This document shows positions 47,565 to 60,700 of a DNA stretch of 64,000 nt, piece by piece. The stretch lies in the NCBI GenBank assembly GCA_036852015.1, contig JAANDG010000043.1, positions 239,501 to 303,500 on the forward strand. Direction: 5' to 3'. Positions within the stretch are counted from its first letter, which is position 1; each line of letters opens with the position of its first letter. This DNA comes from Pelodera strongyloides. Taxonomy: Eukaryota > Nematoda > Chromadorea > Rhabditida > Rhabditidae. Position numbers and translations under genes: made by a program. The notes under the pieces were generated by a model, which was given only the letters and a program-made list of their open reading frames with translations, did no database searches and had not been told where the DNA came from.

Positions 47565-50500
47565 CGTTCCATATATTCCTGAAGGTGGCTAAGCGTTTAT
47601 AAACTATATTTAGTAATTAGCAAAGGATTTGAGGCAGTCGGCTAATAACTCTCGAATCGAACATATATGACAAAACAGAATCTCGATTCAGCTGCCTGTA
47701 CACTCCTAATAAAGGCACTCCATTAATTGTGTGATGAATATTCATCAAGGTAATCTCGGTGGCGGGCACTCATCGACGAATAAATTAACACCCGACGCTC
47801 ACGAGCAAAGCATTAGGAACCCAGAGTGCTTATCCACTATATTCTTATTCCTCCACTATGACTTTATCAACATTTGGCACTGATTACTAAATGAAAAATT
47901 GAACTGTGTATAATGGATGCAACAATTCAAGCGAATACAAATGTAAGATAAAAGAGAGGGTGGGGGTGGATTCACATGCAATATCAACGAATATGGATCT
48001 CTTTGTGCAAAATATATAGGTTTTTTTATTGAGTTCCATTTTGATTAGTTTACGTTTTCGCATATGTCGGCAAATTCAGTTCGAATATGGAAAGTTTTTA
48101 GAAAATTGCAGAATCTAGTGCACAGTGCTACAAAGGCAGAGTTACGTCACATCATCGAGCAATTACAGATGTAAGAAAACCTTAATCGGGCAAATTATTG
48201 TAGTTGTTGACATAAAGAGCTAAAACACTGAAGCTACACACAGAGTAGAACTCATTGTGGCATCACGGGAGATAGAATATTTTATGCGCGAATCACCGGG
48301 GCACTTTCGATAGACCGCTAAAATAGGCAAGGGAAAAAAGCTGAAGATTTATAGTGAGCACTGATTTCCCCCGAACAAATTTATTAACACAGCGAAAATG
48401 AATAATTCAGTGTCTCCAGAGAGTAATTATAGACAGCTAGGACACCTCCACCGCAAGGCTAGTTTTGTCACAGTAACGCTTTCGTATCACATGATACATA
48501 TTATCATTGGTAATTTCATGTGAATTAAAATAGACAAGAGGATAAACAAAGATCTTCTGTTTAGCCGCATCTTTGTACATCTGCCGCCAGAGTACAATGG
48601 TTCCTTTATGTGACTAACCAACTTTGACGGGCAGATCAAGATTTTCCCGACCCACAATGGAAGGCATCTGAATGCGACTTAACAAAGCAGTCGAAAAGCA
48701 CGGGTGAATTGGCCCCATGGGCTTCTTGATTATATCTCATGTTTTTTTTTTGACAGTAAAACTTTCTTAAACGTATTGCAGGTAACGAAAATTGTAAGAC
48801 TTTGTTTCAACTATTAAACATATGAACAGTATTTTGCTGTGTCATACTAATGACATGTTATTCAGCGGCGTTGTAAATGAGAAAAAATACATAAATCAAA
48901 GCGGCTCATTTTATTAATTAGAAAGAACACATAATATCAAATTAAAGGAGATGAGAAATACTGGATAAACGATAAGTTGGAAAAGGTAGTTGCATAAGCA
49001 CTTGAGTGCCTGCAACCCTCGCACCCTCTCTGTGGTAAAAAGGGCAACCTTTCTGGGCGGGGCGAAGCATCTGCCATCTTACCAATAGAACACAAACATG
49101 TGTATGGTAACTGCATTCATAAAAGGAACAAAAACAGTCTTTTCATCATCAATAATTCATCGTCGCAGTTGTCAATAAGGGTATGTAGCTTCGGAGGAGA
49201 CCAGTTGAAGATGTAAACGTTCTTATATAAGCAAAAAAAATATTATAAGTCAAATTACAAATAAGCGGCATCCAGTAAATGCAGGAACAAAATGACTGGA
49301 CGAAAAAATGAATCCCGTCAACAAATAATACTCAGACAATTGCAAGACATGTTTATATTTTTATAAAGAGAAATTCTCTCGACATGATGCTGTAAAACGT
49401 CTGTTAGTAAACATGCGTAAACATAGATATTTGATATGACAATGAACATTGAACCGGAAATAAGATACATCTATCCTTACTTTACACCTTGCTCATCCCT
49501 ACAGTAATCCCTAATATGTCATGAAGTAATCCCATGGCTTAAGTTCATGTGGCAAATGCCACACCAAACCATCTTGCTGCATATCCATGATGAATGTGAC
49601 TAATGTATATAATGCAAGGTTATTTCGACATAAGGATCACATTTTAGGTCGGCAATAATTAGCATTACGTGGAAGTCAAAACTAAGGTAACAGTTTTGTT
49701 GTTATTCCAAGAGAAAAAAACATGCAGAAGAAATGCTGAAAACAATTGGGATGTGTTCATCTGACATTCTAACCATTGTTAATGGTCACAAAAGTTGAAT
49801 ATTATTTTATGATTTAGATGAAGATGCCTTGCTTTCTCAGTGTGTGTTCCTCGATGTGTCTGTTCCTACTTGATTGCCTTCTCTACATGTGCATCTTCTA
49901 ATCTTGTTAACGGGACTCCACAACTAGCTAACATTCGACCAATTTGCATCGAGTGCGCTCAACCTCCTCCGATAATCAACAGAATTAAAGGGCAATGAAT
50001 TCGAAATGGTTTAACTCAGCTGGAGGAAAGTAAATAAAGTTATCATCTTAGATGAACACATCAAACTAGAACACATGGTCCCAGCTATTTCTTCATTTGC
50101 TTAAATAAAAAACTGCAATTTTTTTATTCGCAACAATTAAGCGTGCAGTCCTTTTCCAACAATTAGGCGCTGCTACCAAGATCTTAGCAGTTTTTTGTTG
50201 TTGTTACGGAATACACAATTGCTTTATGTGAGTTGTGAAAAATATAATTTTTCATAATCATTATGTGAGCGTTGGAATGCAAATTCTGGTCAAGTGGCAC
50301 GAGAGTAATGACTAAATGGTGCTCAAATTTCGTATAATTCTTCCTACTGGGATCACTCCAAGGAGTCATATTGCAGACACGGAAACCATGTATAATGATG
50401 CCATTTGAAAGTAGAACTGAGCGTCCAAATAGTACAAATCACAAGTGCGAAGGTGAAAATTACGATGGTGAAATATATGCTTTGGTTCTCGGCATAAGTA

Positions 50501-52688
50501 TTCAAAGCAAATGTATTATAACATAACATAACATTTATTACGGCAACAAATTGTATCGCGCAAGTTTTGTCAATATAAGGCCAAATGTTTACAAACATTA
50601 CGTAAACCCATTGTCATGGCATAATGTTGCTTGCAAACTCGTTATTTAACCAAACGCAAAATAATAAAGCCATTTTTAAGAAAGTAAGCATTCATGCAAG
50701 CACGGTTCAAAATGAACTATTCGAGTGATTTTTGTTGTTTTGACTGGGAGGAATGAGGAAAAAGAAGGGACATTCACGAAGGACTATGTGCTGACAATTG
50801 AAGGTCAGTCTCTGAGGGAAACTGTTCGAAATTAGAGGTTTGAAATACTCCACGTGCAGGACAAAGACTTGCACGTTGTTTACGTGACTTAATGCTGTAT
50901 ATTTTTCCAAGGCTGAACAACGTGAACTTTGTGAACTTTGTGACAAATGAGTTGTCCATAAAACCTAAGGGATTCTTATCTTAATGTTAGCCAAGGAACA
51001 AAAATGGATATTTATATTTACTCAACATCAGGCCGAAGCTATTGCAAAAGTCACTCGTTCTGAGGCGTGTTTATGAGATTGCGGTTGACATTTTGAGGTC
51101 GGGTGGTTTGAGAACAAAAGGTATAAAGGGGAACAGACGCCGTAGTGAACATGGACGATTAACGGGTTGAAGGACGTTGAGCAATTGGATGTATAGTTTG
51201 GAAGTTTGGGGGAACGCATTTTGTTGCCAGCACTATTTGCGGATATAGCAAGTCAAACTTACGAAATGCTGAATGTATTGACTAAAACCTCTAAAGTAAC
51301 AGTTAAACTAATAAGAATAACCCTCCAATGAAACTAGTTTATGTTTGTACACAAAATTTTTCCGTAAAATTGGCCATTTTATTCCCTTCTTCCCATATTG
51401 ATTCAGCAAATCTTTAGGAAGTTTGAAGGAGCTCATACCAATTGAGATGCACTTGAATTCTGCCCATAAAAGGAGATCAGTTACAGGCGCTGCAATGTTC
51501 CGAGAGCTGTGGTTTGAAAAAGCAAAAAAGGAAAACTCTCTGAACTCGACACGTGAACCAGCGTTCTCGTTATTTAAAAAAAAAACAGGTGCTTCTTTCC
51601 AAGATTAACAATCTTAAATAAAGATTCTCCCGGCATGCCACTGATAACAATAATAATTTCATTTTAGAATGTCAGTAAGCCGCAAAAACGTGGCGTTTCA
51701 CGTGCTAGGTAAACTATACAAGATTTGAATGGTGTGATGGAAAGGAAGTTGCAAAGACAATGTAGAACAAGTTCTTTTGCAATGAAGCAAAGTGCTTTGC
51801 ATTCAAAAAACATTTCTCTATTTACTTACATTACCCAGTTTAATTTAGACCAATGGAGCATCAAATTGATATCAACTACTGTCGCCACTGTTTCAATATA
51901 AATCTTTCTAGAGCTAGGAATGTTATTACTGTATTCAAAGGCTTTATTGTAAAGAATTTTATTTGTTATTTATAGGAGTGACTAAAGGATTTGTCTGCTA
52001 GTCAGTTGATTATCTTGTTTATTACACGGAAAGATAATACGTGGAAGCGTTCTCCAAAAATGAGGTAATCACTTAGGTAATAAAAGAACACTCTTTGTGT
52101 TTTGAATGGTTTTGACGATTTACTATGCAAACGTCAACCGTATGCATAAGCCGATGATCTTTTCCTGTGCTTCTAACTCATATGATGGCAGCAGTCGTGA
52201 CAAACAATGATCTTTATGACCTCACAATTTTTCAACTTGACCACTGCCCTCAAGTAGTGTTCAAATAACAATTTATCCAGCATAATAGGTCCAAATTCCA
52301 GCACTTCAGATCCTAAGAGCCTACAGTATCCCTAATATGCCTCAGTTGAAACCGATCTTTGATGTTTACAGGATGTGTTCGTTCATATCACAAAGATGAA
52401 TCTTCAATCAGTGATTTCGCTTTCTATTTGATTTATCACTCTCAAGCTTCAACACCAAAATAACCCCGATCTTCCCTGTGCCTGTGTTTAATTAAATTTT
52501 ATCTATAGAGATTCGATGCATTAACTGGCTTATGTGTAAGCTTATCCGCCTCAAGTAGTGTGGAATTTAACAAACCACATTGTGTGAGTTCTTTTATAGA
52601 TAAGAACAGCCTTCAATACTTCTGTCCACTCCTGCTTCACTATCAGATAACGTGGAAGAGCACGTTGTGCAGAAGTCCCGCACGCTCC
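47565..52688. other. divergent intergenic region between TMTC4 and HMIT copy B
   Basis: This 5.1 kb region contains the promoters of two divergently transcribed genes. No conserved coding exon, tRNA or long repeat was recognised. The DNA is AT-rich with scattered short open frames. Confidence 0.4.
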
Positions 52689-55600
52689 ATGGTTCAAGTA
52701 AATATTGTAAGTTTAATTTTTTTACAGGATAAGCATATGTTTGCTTCCCCTGGCAGCTGTTTAACTATAAACATATTTGGCTATTTCATACCAATGCCTT
52801 GCAATAATGTTAATTGTAATAAACCATGTAATATGACCATTAACCGGTAACCCTTGATTCAGTCCACGGGTGGCTCTTCAGCCAACCCCAGACCGGCAGT
52901 CGAACCGAATGTTGGTTTCTTTGTCTATATGCTGGCTTTTTCAGCTGTTATCGGTGAGATTTTGAAATGTTATTGTTTTTCTAGAAAGCATTTATTGATA
53001 GTTTAGTTTTGTGTGAGTCATTGTCACTCGCAGTGTTAAGTTCACAGAAAGTTAAGTATTCCGTTTTCAAGAAAGATATTTCGCTGTGATCAATGCTTAG
53101 TTGTACATACAACCAAAAGTATATAGCATAAAAATTGCGCAAATATTTAATATTTAGGAGGGTTTTTATTCGGCTATGATACTGGAATCGTCTCGTCTGC
53201 AATGCTGTACGTGCCTGACGCTAAAGGGCTAACACCAATGAGTTCGGTGTGGCAAGAGGTCGTCGTCAGTTTAACACCTGGTATATTTATTTTTTGTCTT
53301 TGTTGAGTTGTTTGTTTACACCTCAAGCGGTTATGTTCATGTAAATAATGAGCGGTTTATCTTACTATATTGTGTCTTTTTGTGCAGAACTACTCAAGAA
53401 ACTGTTCGTGACTTAATGTATCACGGTCCTCAAGTTTAGGAACTGCAAGCACCAATATAATCATTACAGTCAATGTTTTATTATTCAAACTCCTAAAAGA
53501 TAACCTTTGAATTCAGGAGTTGCTGCGATTGGGTCACTGTTGTCCGGTCCCTCGTCCGATTATCTTGGAAGGAAGAAAATTATTATTGGATCATCAGTTG
53601 TGTTTACTGCCGGGGCAATCATTTGCGCAGGAGCGTTCAACAAGATCATACTCCTCATAGGAAGAGTACTACTTGGATTGGCAATCGGTCAGTTATTATG
53701 GTAGCCCAAATTAGAAACTGGTATTTATGATTATTCGCTTTTTTCTACTTCCGCTCTTTTGCAAAAGTTAAAACAACGCACTTATACAGGGTTCGCATCA
53801 ATGATCGTGCCAGTATATGTTGGTGAAGCTAGTCCGACTCATATTCGAGGACGTCTTGTGACTGGTTTCCAACTGATGATCACATTCGGCCTTTTTGCTG
53901 CAAATCTTGTAGCCGGTGGTTTCTCATACATCGACCCCAAGAACGTCGGTTGGCGGTAAATATTTAGTTCGCACCTTGAATTCGGCTTTTTCTATTTTCA
54001 ACAATACTACTTGATTTTGATGAACTACTCGGCAAATTCCGCAACGAAATGAATATAAATTGTTTGAGGTTGATGTTCGGTTTCGCAGCTGTTCCTGCTG
54101 TCATTCAATTCATATGTTTCCTGGGTCTTCCTGAAAGTCCACGATGGCTCTATGAGCACGGCCGAATGGAAGAAGCCCATCAGGTACTACTACCGCAAAA
54201 TGTATGGTTTTCAAATTTTATTGTTGTGACATTTGTATGCCGCATTATAAGAATCTATGTAGGTTTTGCGAAGAATTTACAACGGAAATGAGGAATGGGT
54301 TGAATATGAAATGGCTGAAATTCGTCACAGCACAGAACAACAAAGGAAAGCAACTGAGAAATACGCAGGTATGATATAACAAAGCCAATCGTATTACGGT
54401 GTGAACAATTCTCGAATGAGGTGAGATAGACAGTCGAATAGATTAGGCTGCGTGATTTGTTGACGTAATTGGACGCGAATTCTATCTCAGGAAATGGGCC
54501 TGTCATTTTTCGGGTGTTCCGTACCCCACATGTACTCAAGGCATTGGTAATCGGTTGTCTCCTCCAAGGATTCCAACAATTGTCTGGAATTAACACAATT
54601 ATGTGAGTCATTTTCTTTTATATGTTATTCAACACAGAGATGGACATCTATGGAACCGTCATAATGTGAGAACCGGACCATATTTGGTACTTTATGACTT
54701 GCTGTGGAACTTATTTTGTACCAAGCTGCTCAACGTTCAATTTTACCAGAGTTTGAACCCGCTTATTTAATGGTACCAGCCAGCCACAAAACAAATTGTT
54801 CGTTTCTCAGGTATTACTGTGGAACCATTATTCGCTCTGCTGGAATTAAAGATAATCATCAAACTATTTGGATCTCTGCTGCAGTTTCAAGTGAGTTGAC
54901 ATTTTATCAGAGCGGTCCTTCTGCTGTTTCCATTCTTTTTACATATGCTCAGAAGTACAGTCAGTGAGGCCAAGCATGGTTCTAAATAAAAAAGACTCAT
55001 TTTTCTAGGTATCAATTTCATCTGTACGTTCATTCCGATAGCTCTCATTGAGAGAGTTGGACGTCGGATTCTCCTCATAATTTCGATCATTGGAGTTATC
55101 GCTTGTCTTTGCTTTATGGCCGGAGCTTTTATCGCAATAAACAAGGTTCGTACTATATTACCATCTTTCGTTAGTCAAGCTATCACTGTAGTAATTAAAT
55201 AATGAAGTTTAGGATTCTGCCAGGAGTCTACCAGACTCTAACTACAACATGAGTAACTACAATCCGAAAACCGCGCACGCTTCGCACTGCTTGAAGTTCT
55301 CGTGAGTTTCCACTTTCAGTATCTCTTGACCGGTTATCAATATCGAAGACCAGTTTATTTATTATGACGTCGACGTAATAGTGATCAAAATAAACTATGT
55401 TATTTAGCGACTGTGACTTCTGCGTTACAGATGACAACTGTGGGTTCTGCGAGGATCACAAAACGAAGAAGGTATTGTAACATTCCCATCTGAATCTTGA
55501 TAAACTCTCAGATGAGGTAGATCTTAGTCAGTTTCAAAATTGCAGGGTTTCTGTCTGCCTTTCCCAGACAAGGATTCTGATAAACATTCAGCAACTGGAC

Positions 55601-56737
55601 TCTGCTCTGGAGGTGATGTGAAGAATTTCCAAGGGACTGTGAGTTTATGTTGAAATATACAAGGGAGAAATATCTTCTTCAATTTCTGCCTGCTCAAATT
55701 TACGAATACAAAATTCAGGGTCAAGACTTCGAGTGGCAGGACACATACTGCAAGAGTAAATATACATTCCTACCAATTGTCATCATGGTTCTTTATCTGT
55801 CATTCTTCTCGATTGGTAAGTTGTTCTGCTTGAATTTTTTTTTTTTTTTTGAATTAATGAACAATTAAATGCATCCCGCAAAGTGCATCCAGTTATAACT
55901 ACAAATCGTTCGAAGCCATGTAAAGGAAAACTGAGCGTTCAACTCAGAGTTCGAATGAAAACCGAAACCAGCACATTGCATGCACTCACTTATCCGGATT
56001 CATTTGCAAAATAAGTTAAATTCCGCGTTTAGGTTACGCACCACTTCCTTGGGTGCTAAACGCAGAGTTCTACCCTCTTTGGGCACGTTCAAATTGTGTT
56101 GCAATTTCGACAGCCTTTAATTGGATAATGAATCTCGTCATTTCACTCACTTTCCTTTCATTATCACAAGCGCTCACTAAATACGGTAACTTATTTTCTT
56201 GAATGAAATTCTTCGAATATTTCAATGATTTGTCCCCGGCTTTCTATGGAAAACGTTTTTATATTATTTTTTTTTAACACAGCTCCAGTGCTAACAAAAA
56301 GATAGCTATGCGTTGAGGTGGTGTGAACGTTTCAATCCTCTGTAATTGTTGTAATTGTTCTCTATGCTTCAGGAACTTTCTTCCTATACGCCGGCTTCAC
56401 CATCATTGCTCTTCTCTTTGTAATTGTATTCATCCCGGAGACAAGGGGGTGTTCTATCGATGAGGTACACATTGCTAGTTTACATAGTCTGTCTATTTAC
56501 ACATATTGTTGTACAATCCTGCTGTTCGGATCCTAAACTTATTGTTAGGGCGAACATGGGTCTTAAGTTAGATAGTAGCAAAGAGAACAATTGTTCTCGC
56601 AACCCTCTTTCCATATAACATTGTTTCTTCAGGTCGAACTGTTGTTCATGTCCAAATCAGCACGGGAAAAGAAGGAGATCGAAGAAACAAGGGAAAAGAT
56701 AAAGAACGGAGAATTTGCGGATGTTTTTGTTCATTAA
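52689..56737 (+). CDS. proton/myo-inositol cotransporter (HMIT, SLC2A13 type), copy B
   Basis: This is a second 12-TM H+/myo-inositol transporter gene, inverted relative to 34977-38874. The first exons are 52689-52706 (MVQVNI, against MVQVNV in copy A) and 52863-52953; about 15 more follow up to the stop at 56735-56737. Hallmarks include [89 protein letters not shown] and [12 protein letters not shown]. The TM9-TM10 loop carries [14 protein letters not shown] and further cysteines plus an NMS sequon. Most intron positions match copy A. Two differ: copy B has no intron within the RRILLI...AIN block, and has one after AINK. The C-terminal tail ([15 protein letters not shown]) is unrelated to that of copy A, suggesting different regulation. 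Confidence 0.93.
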
Positions 56738-57794
56738 TTTGGCTTCACCTCTAGCTTAATAAACAGCAATTTCTGAACAATATATACACCTATAACCATA
56801 GAACTACCAAATTATGTTTCACAGCTTTTTATTTCTTTGTTTGTGCTATATAATCATTAGATGGCGCCCTGAGTAGCCGGACAAAATGTAAAATAGGTCA
56901 TGTGTCTTTTTAGTGAGTTATTTAATAAGTATTAAGATGATTGTATTCCCGGTAAGAAAGTCACAGTTTCCGGCGCTCCACAGAGTTTTGACGGGTATCT
57001 ATGGTGTTTTTATTATTTTCAACATACTAATGTTTTTGTTATTTGTCTTCACATCACTTATGCCATATATAATAATAAATATTTCACCTATTTGCATGTG
57101 TATATTTGGTATATTAATAATATTACACCCTACACACAGATTACACACAGACATCTATGCATGTTTAGGGAACTATGGAAATAATCGTGATGTTATTCAT
57201 GAACTAGTATAATACGCCTACTATTTCAATAGAACATGTACTCATTGTATTATTTTGTGAATTACAACAAGTATATCATGCCAATGCCAATTTCAATTTA
57301 GTGTTGGTCCCTGCAATTATGAAAGTAATCGAATTATAATTGTCTAACTGATCTAACCTTCAACATTCAATTCAACGTATGAAAACGGTTTTAGCATTTT
57401 TATATTCGGGAAATATTACTTAGGGAAGCAAGGATGTTTACTATCCCATGATCTAGGACAATAAACGACAAGTTTGCGGATATTCTTTCTTCTCGGATAT
57501 TCGGACAATTTTGCCCTATTTTCTTTCTTGTTGTTAAGCCGGAGTTTATTTTGCAAGCACTCATAGTTTCAAATCACGGTTTCCATGTATGCAAATCAAG
57601 GAGTTCCATCTCGACCGGTTAGCTCTCATTGTATTTTGTATCTTGTAGTTCAGTTGGCCAGTCTCATGCATGTGTTGTTTAGTTGTTGTGTAGTCTTTCC
57701 TCCTCTGCGTCTCACACTGCTCTGCGCTCTAATTTCCCCTCTACTGATCGGGGGTTTCTCCCAATTTTGCCTCACAGTCTTCGTTCAATTCGTC
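56738..57794. other. intergenic region between HMIT copy B and carnitine acetyltransferase
   Basis: It holds the HMIT copy B 3' end and the upstream region of the next gene. In-frame open reading continues upstream of the chosen start at 57795 back to an ATG at 57585, giving a hydrophobic leader that I consider less likely than the short presequence. Confidence 0.4.
56758..56763 (+). terminator. poly(A) signal of HMIT copy B
   Basis: AATAAA lies 21 bases after the stop codon, a typical short nematode 3' UTR arrangement. Confidence 0.6.
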
Positions 57795-60700
57795 ATGCGA
57801 TCACTTCCATTTGGATTACAGGTTAGTAAAGGTCATAATTAATTAACTAATTAAAATAATGTGAAGGGCATATCGCGGCACTTTGTTTCAGTCATTACAC
57901 TAGCAATTAGTTCGTTGTTTTCACTGACTGCTTCTAGTTTTCCTTTGTTAGCGCGATAGCGCTAACATAGTTTGGACGACATCAGAGAGTCCTTATTTTT
58001 CAATCGACTATGGCTAGAGGATGAAAATCACAAAAGTAGTTTTTCACTAAACCAAGGTTGAGCAGAATTCTCTATTGATTCCTGTCACACCTTTCAGTTG
58101 TTAATTAGTTAGTTGTTTCGCAAAAATTTGCTTGTGGAATTCTTAGAGTTATTATTTATTTGACCGCTTGCCGATTTTCTTTTCCTTCACCTCAAGTCTT
58201 TCATAGAGATGCTATCCTGTTATATTGTAGTACCTTCAATTTGCGTTCGTTGTAGTCTGATCATTTAAGTTTGATAATACCACACTTCAGTCGCCTTTTT
58301 GTTTCATATCAGCAGGCTCGCATCAAGGCTACACTCCATCAATTTTGGTTTTTAGGATTTTGTTAGTTAGACATACATATACATACAATGTTGACGAAAC
58401 AACTGAACTTACTTAATTCACATCTTTGATTTCAAGTATATGTTTTGTTGCTTTTGTGAAACATGACTATCCTTTCCTGGTATTTCACACAACAATTTGT
58501 TTGAAGGCTTCTATTGGGCGACGCCTTCTGGCAACTCCCGCCTCTACGATGACCATTTTAAGCCAACAACAACAAAAAGGTGAGATCATTAAGATATAGA
58601 TGATAGCTTATGGTGTACATAGCATAGTCAAATTGAATTAGCCGGTATAAGTTAGCAGAGTGCAGTTTTTTACAAATCAAGTGTTGCTACAGCCCGAAGG
58701 TTTTGCCAACATAGAAACCAAAAAAAGAAGCAATTTGTTGATTACTAGTCTCTGTGCAGTTTAATCATTGTTTGATTACGATAGGCAAACAAACCTATGC
58801 CGCCCTCCCTAAACTGCCCGTGCCGAATCCTGAGAAGACACTCTCTCATTTTCGTGAATTTGCACGAGTCCTGCAAGATGATAGAGAGTTTCAAGATACT
58901 GAAAAGGTGAAATGTTGTTGCATTCGTCTATTAATACTTAGCAAATGGATCAAGAAATTGGGCTTGACAAGCATCACTGTACTTTATTCTCATTTTGTAT
59001 TTGAACGCAACTTGCTCTCGATGTCAGTTGCTTACACCTACAAAATAGTAATAATAAAGAGATATAAATAAACATACATTTGATGAGTTCCAGAAAGCAA
59101 AATAATGTGTGCTTTGAATATGCCGGTCCCTGATTTATTCTTAGATGCTGAAATCTTTCAAACAAGATGAGCTTCAACAACTGCAAGGACTACTCGAGAA
59201 GCGAGCGAAAGAGACGAACAATTGGGTATTTGATTTTTGACGAAATATTTTTGTATACTTGTCCGTTTCAGACTTCTTTGTCTGTACCTTCGAATCTATT
59301 GATTATTCGTTCATTTTTTTTGCTCTTCTTAAAATAATAAGCTCTTTTGAAGCTGGAAATCTTTAAAAAATTGTTAGTCTTTACGTGAATATTAAACACA
59401 TGTTGAGGTGGGATGTTAGTCCACTTACTGTGAATAAAATGCAGTAAATATATTTAGTTGACACCGTGGTGGCTGAACGTCGCCTACCTCGCAGCAAGAT
59501 ACCCTCTTCCTGTGAACACATCACCTGGAGTACTCTTTCCCTTGGAGTGGAAATTTAATGGAATTGAGGATCAGGTAGGACAAATTGGTAGCAACAGTAA
59601 TGATATTAAAGTATATGCGTAACGTAGTGGTTAAACTTACACGACTGTTGTCTACGCCTTTAATTTCAGATCGAATATGCAGCAATGATCACACAGTCCG
59701 CACTTCAGTTCTACCAAGAAATTAGCAGGTCGGCTGCTCTAACATCTAATATTCCTAGCCAAGGACCTCTAATCACAAATTAATTGATAAAGACATACAA
59801 TTTATCCGATTAAGGACATTATTTGTTTCCATCATGCAATTGTTTTAGTGATCGCCTGAAACAGGACAAGGCCGGTTCGGCTCCAATGGATATGAGTCAG
59901 TACAAATATCTGTTTGGCACTACCAGAATCCCGAAACATAATGTGGTTGGTCTAATACTTGTGGAAGTCATTGGCTAGTCAACAAAACCAAAATACTGTT
60001 TTTAAACGGTTGTTTTAGGACGAAATTCGTTACGGCGTCTCCTACAAGAAACCTCCAAGACACGTTGCCGTATTTCATAATGGAAACGTGAGTTAATTAC
60101 TTCAATTATTTATTTCTACTTATCTTGTAAACGAAAAATGGCAGATTTTGTAAATAAAAACTCACGATTTTCACCTTAATCCGATAGAGTTTCTGTGTAT
60201 ATAACTCGAGAAATGTTTTAGGCAGTCTATGTTCCCGTTATGGATGAGGCCGGGCGGTTGTTCAATTTTGCGGACTTGAAGGCCAAGATAAAACAGGTAT
60301 AATTTTTGTGCTTTCCCTCTCGCGCATTGTTATTCTTAATTATTTTGTGATTTTGTGGACCACTAAACACCCACATTTAGGCTGTTGAACTTACTGTGGA
60401 TGCCAACCCCAATCCAGTATTCATAATTTCTGGCGACAACCGCGACACTTGGGCAACAGCTTATGAAGGATTAAAAGGTGCTCCTCACTCAGTTTTAGTT
60501 TCGTTGCCAATGCAAGTTTTGATCTTTTGGCTGGAAACATGCACTGGAGTGCCAGCTTTGAGCTAATCACCAAACCTACGGCAAGGAGTGTCTCTTTCAA
60601 TTCAGCCGACCCGAACAATTCTGAAAACCTGAGACTTCTGGAGGAGGCTTTATTTGTTGTTTGTATCGACAAAGAGGCTGTTGACCCTTTTGATGATCCG

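Noticed and set aside
57585..57794. Upstream in-frame start for carnitine acetyltransferase
   Set aside because: It would add about 70 hydrophobic and Cys-rich residues (LFSCCVVFPPLRL) that are not typical of this soluble enzyme; the ATG at 57795 gives a normal presequence.
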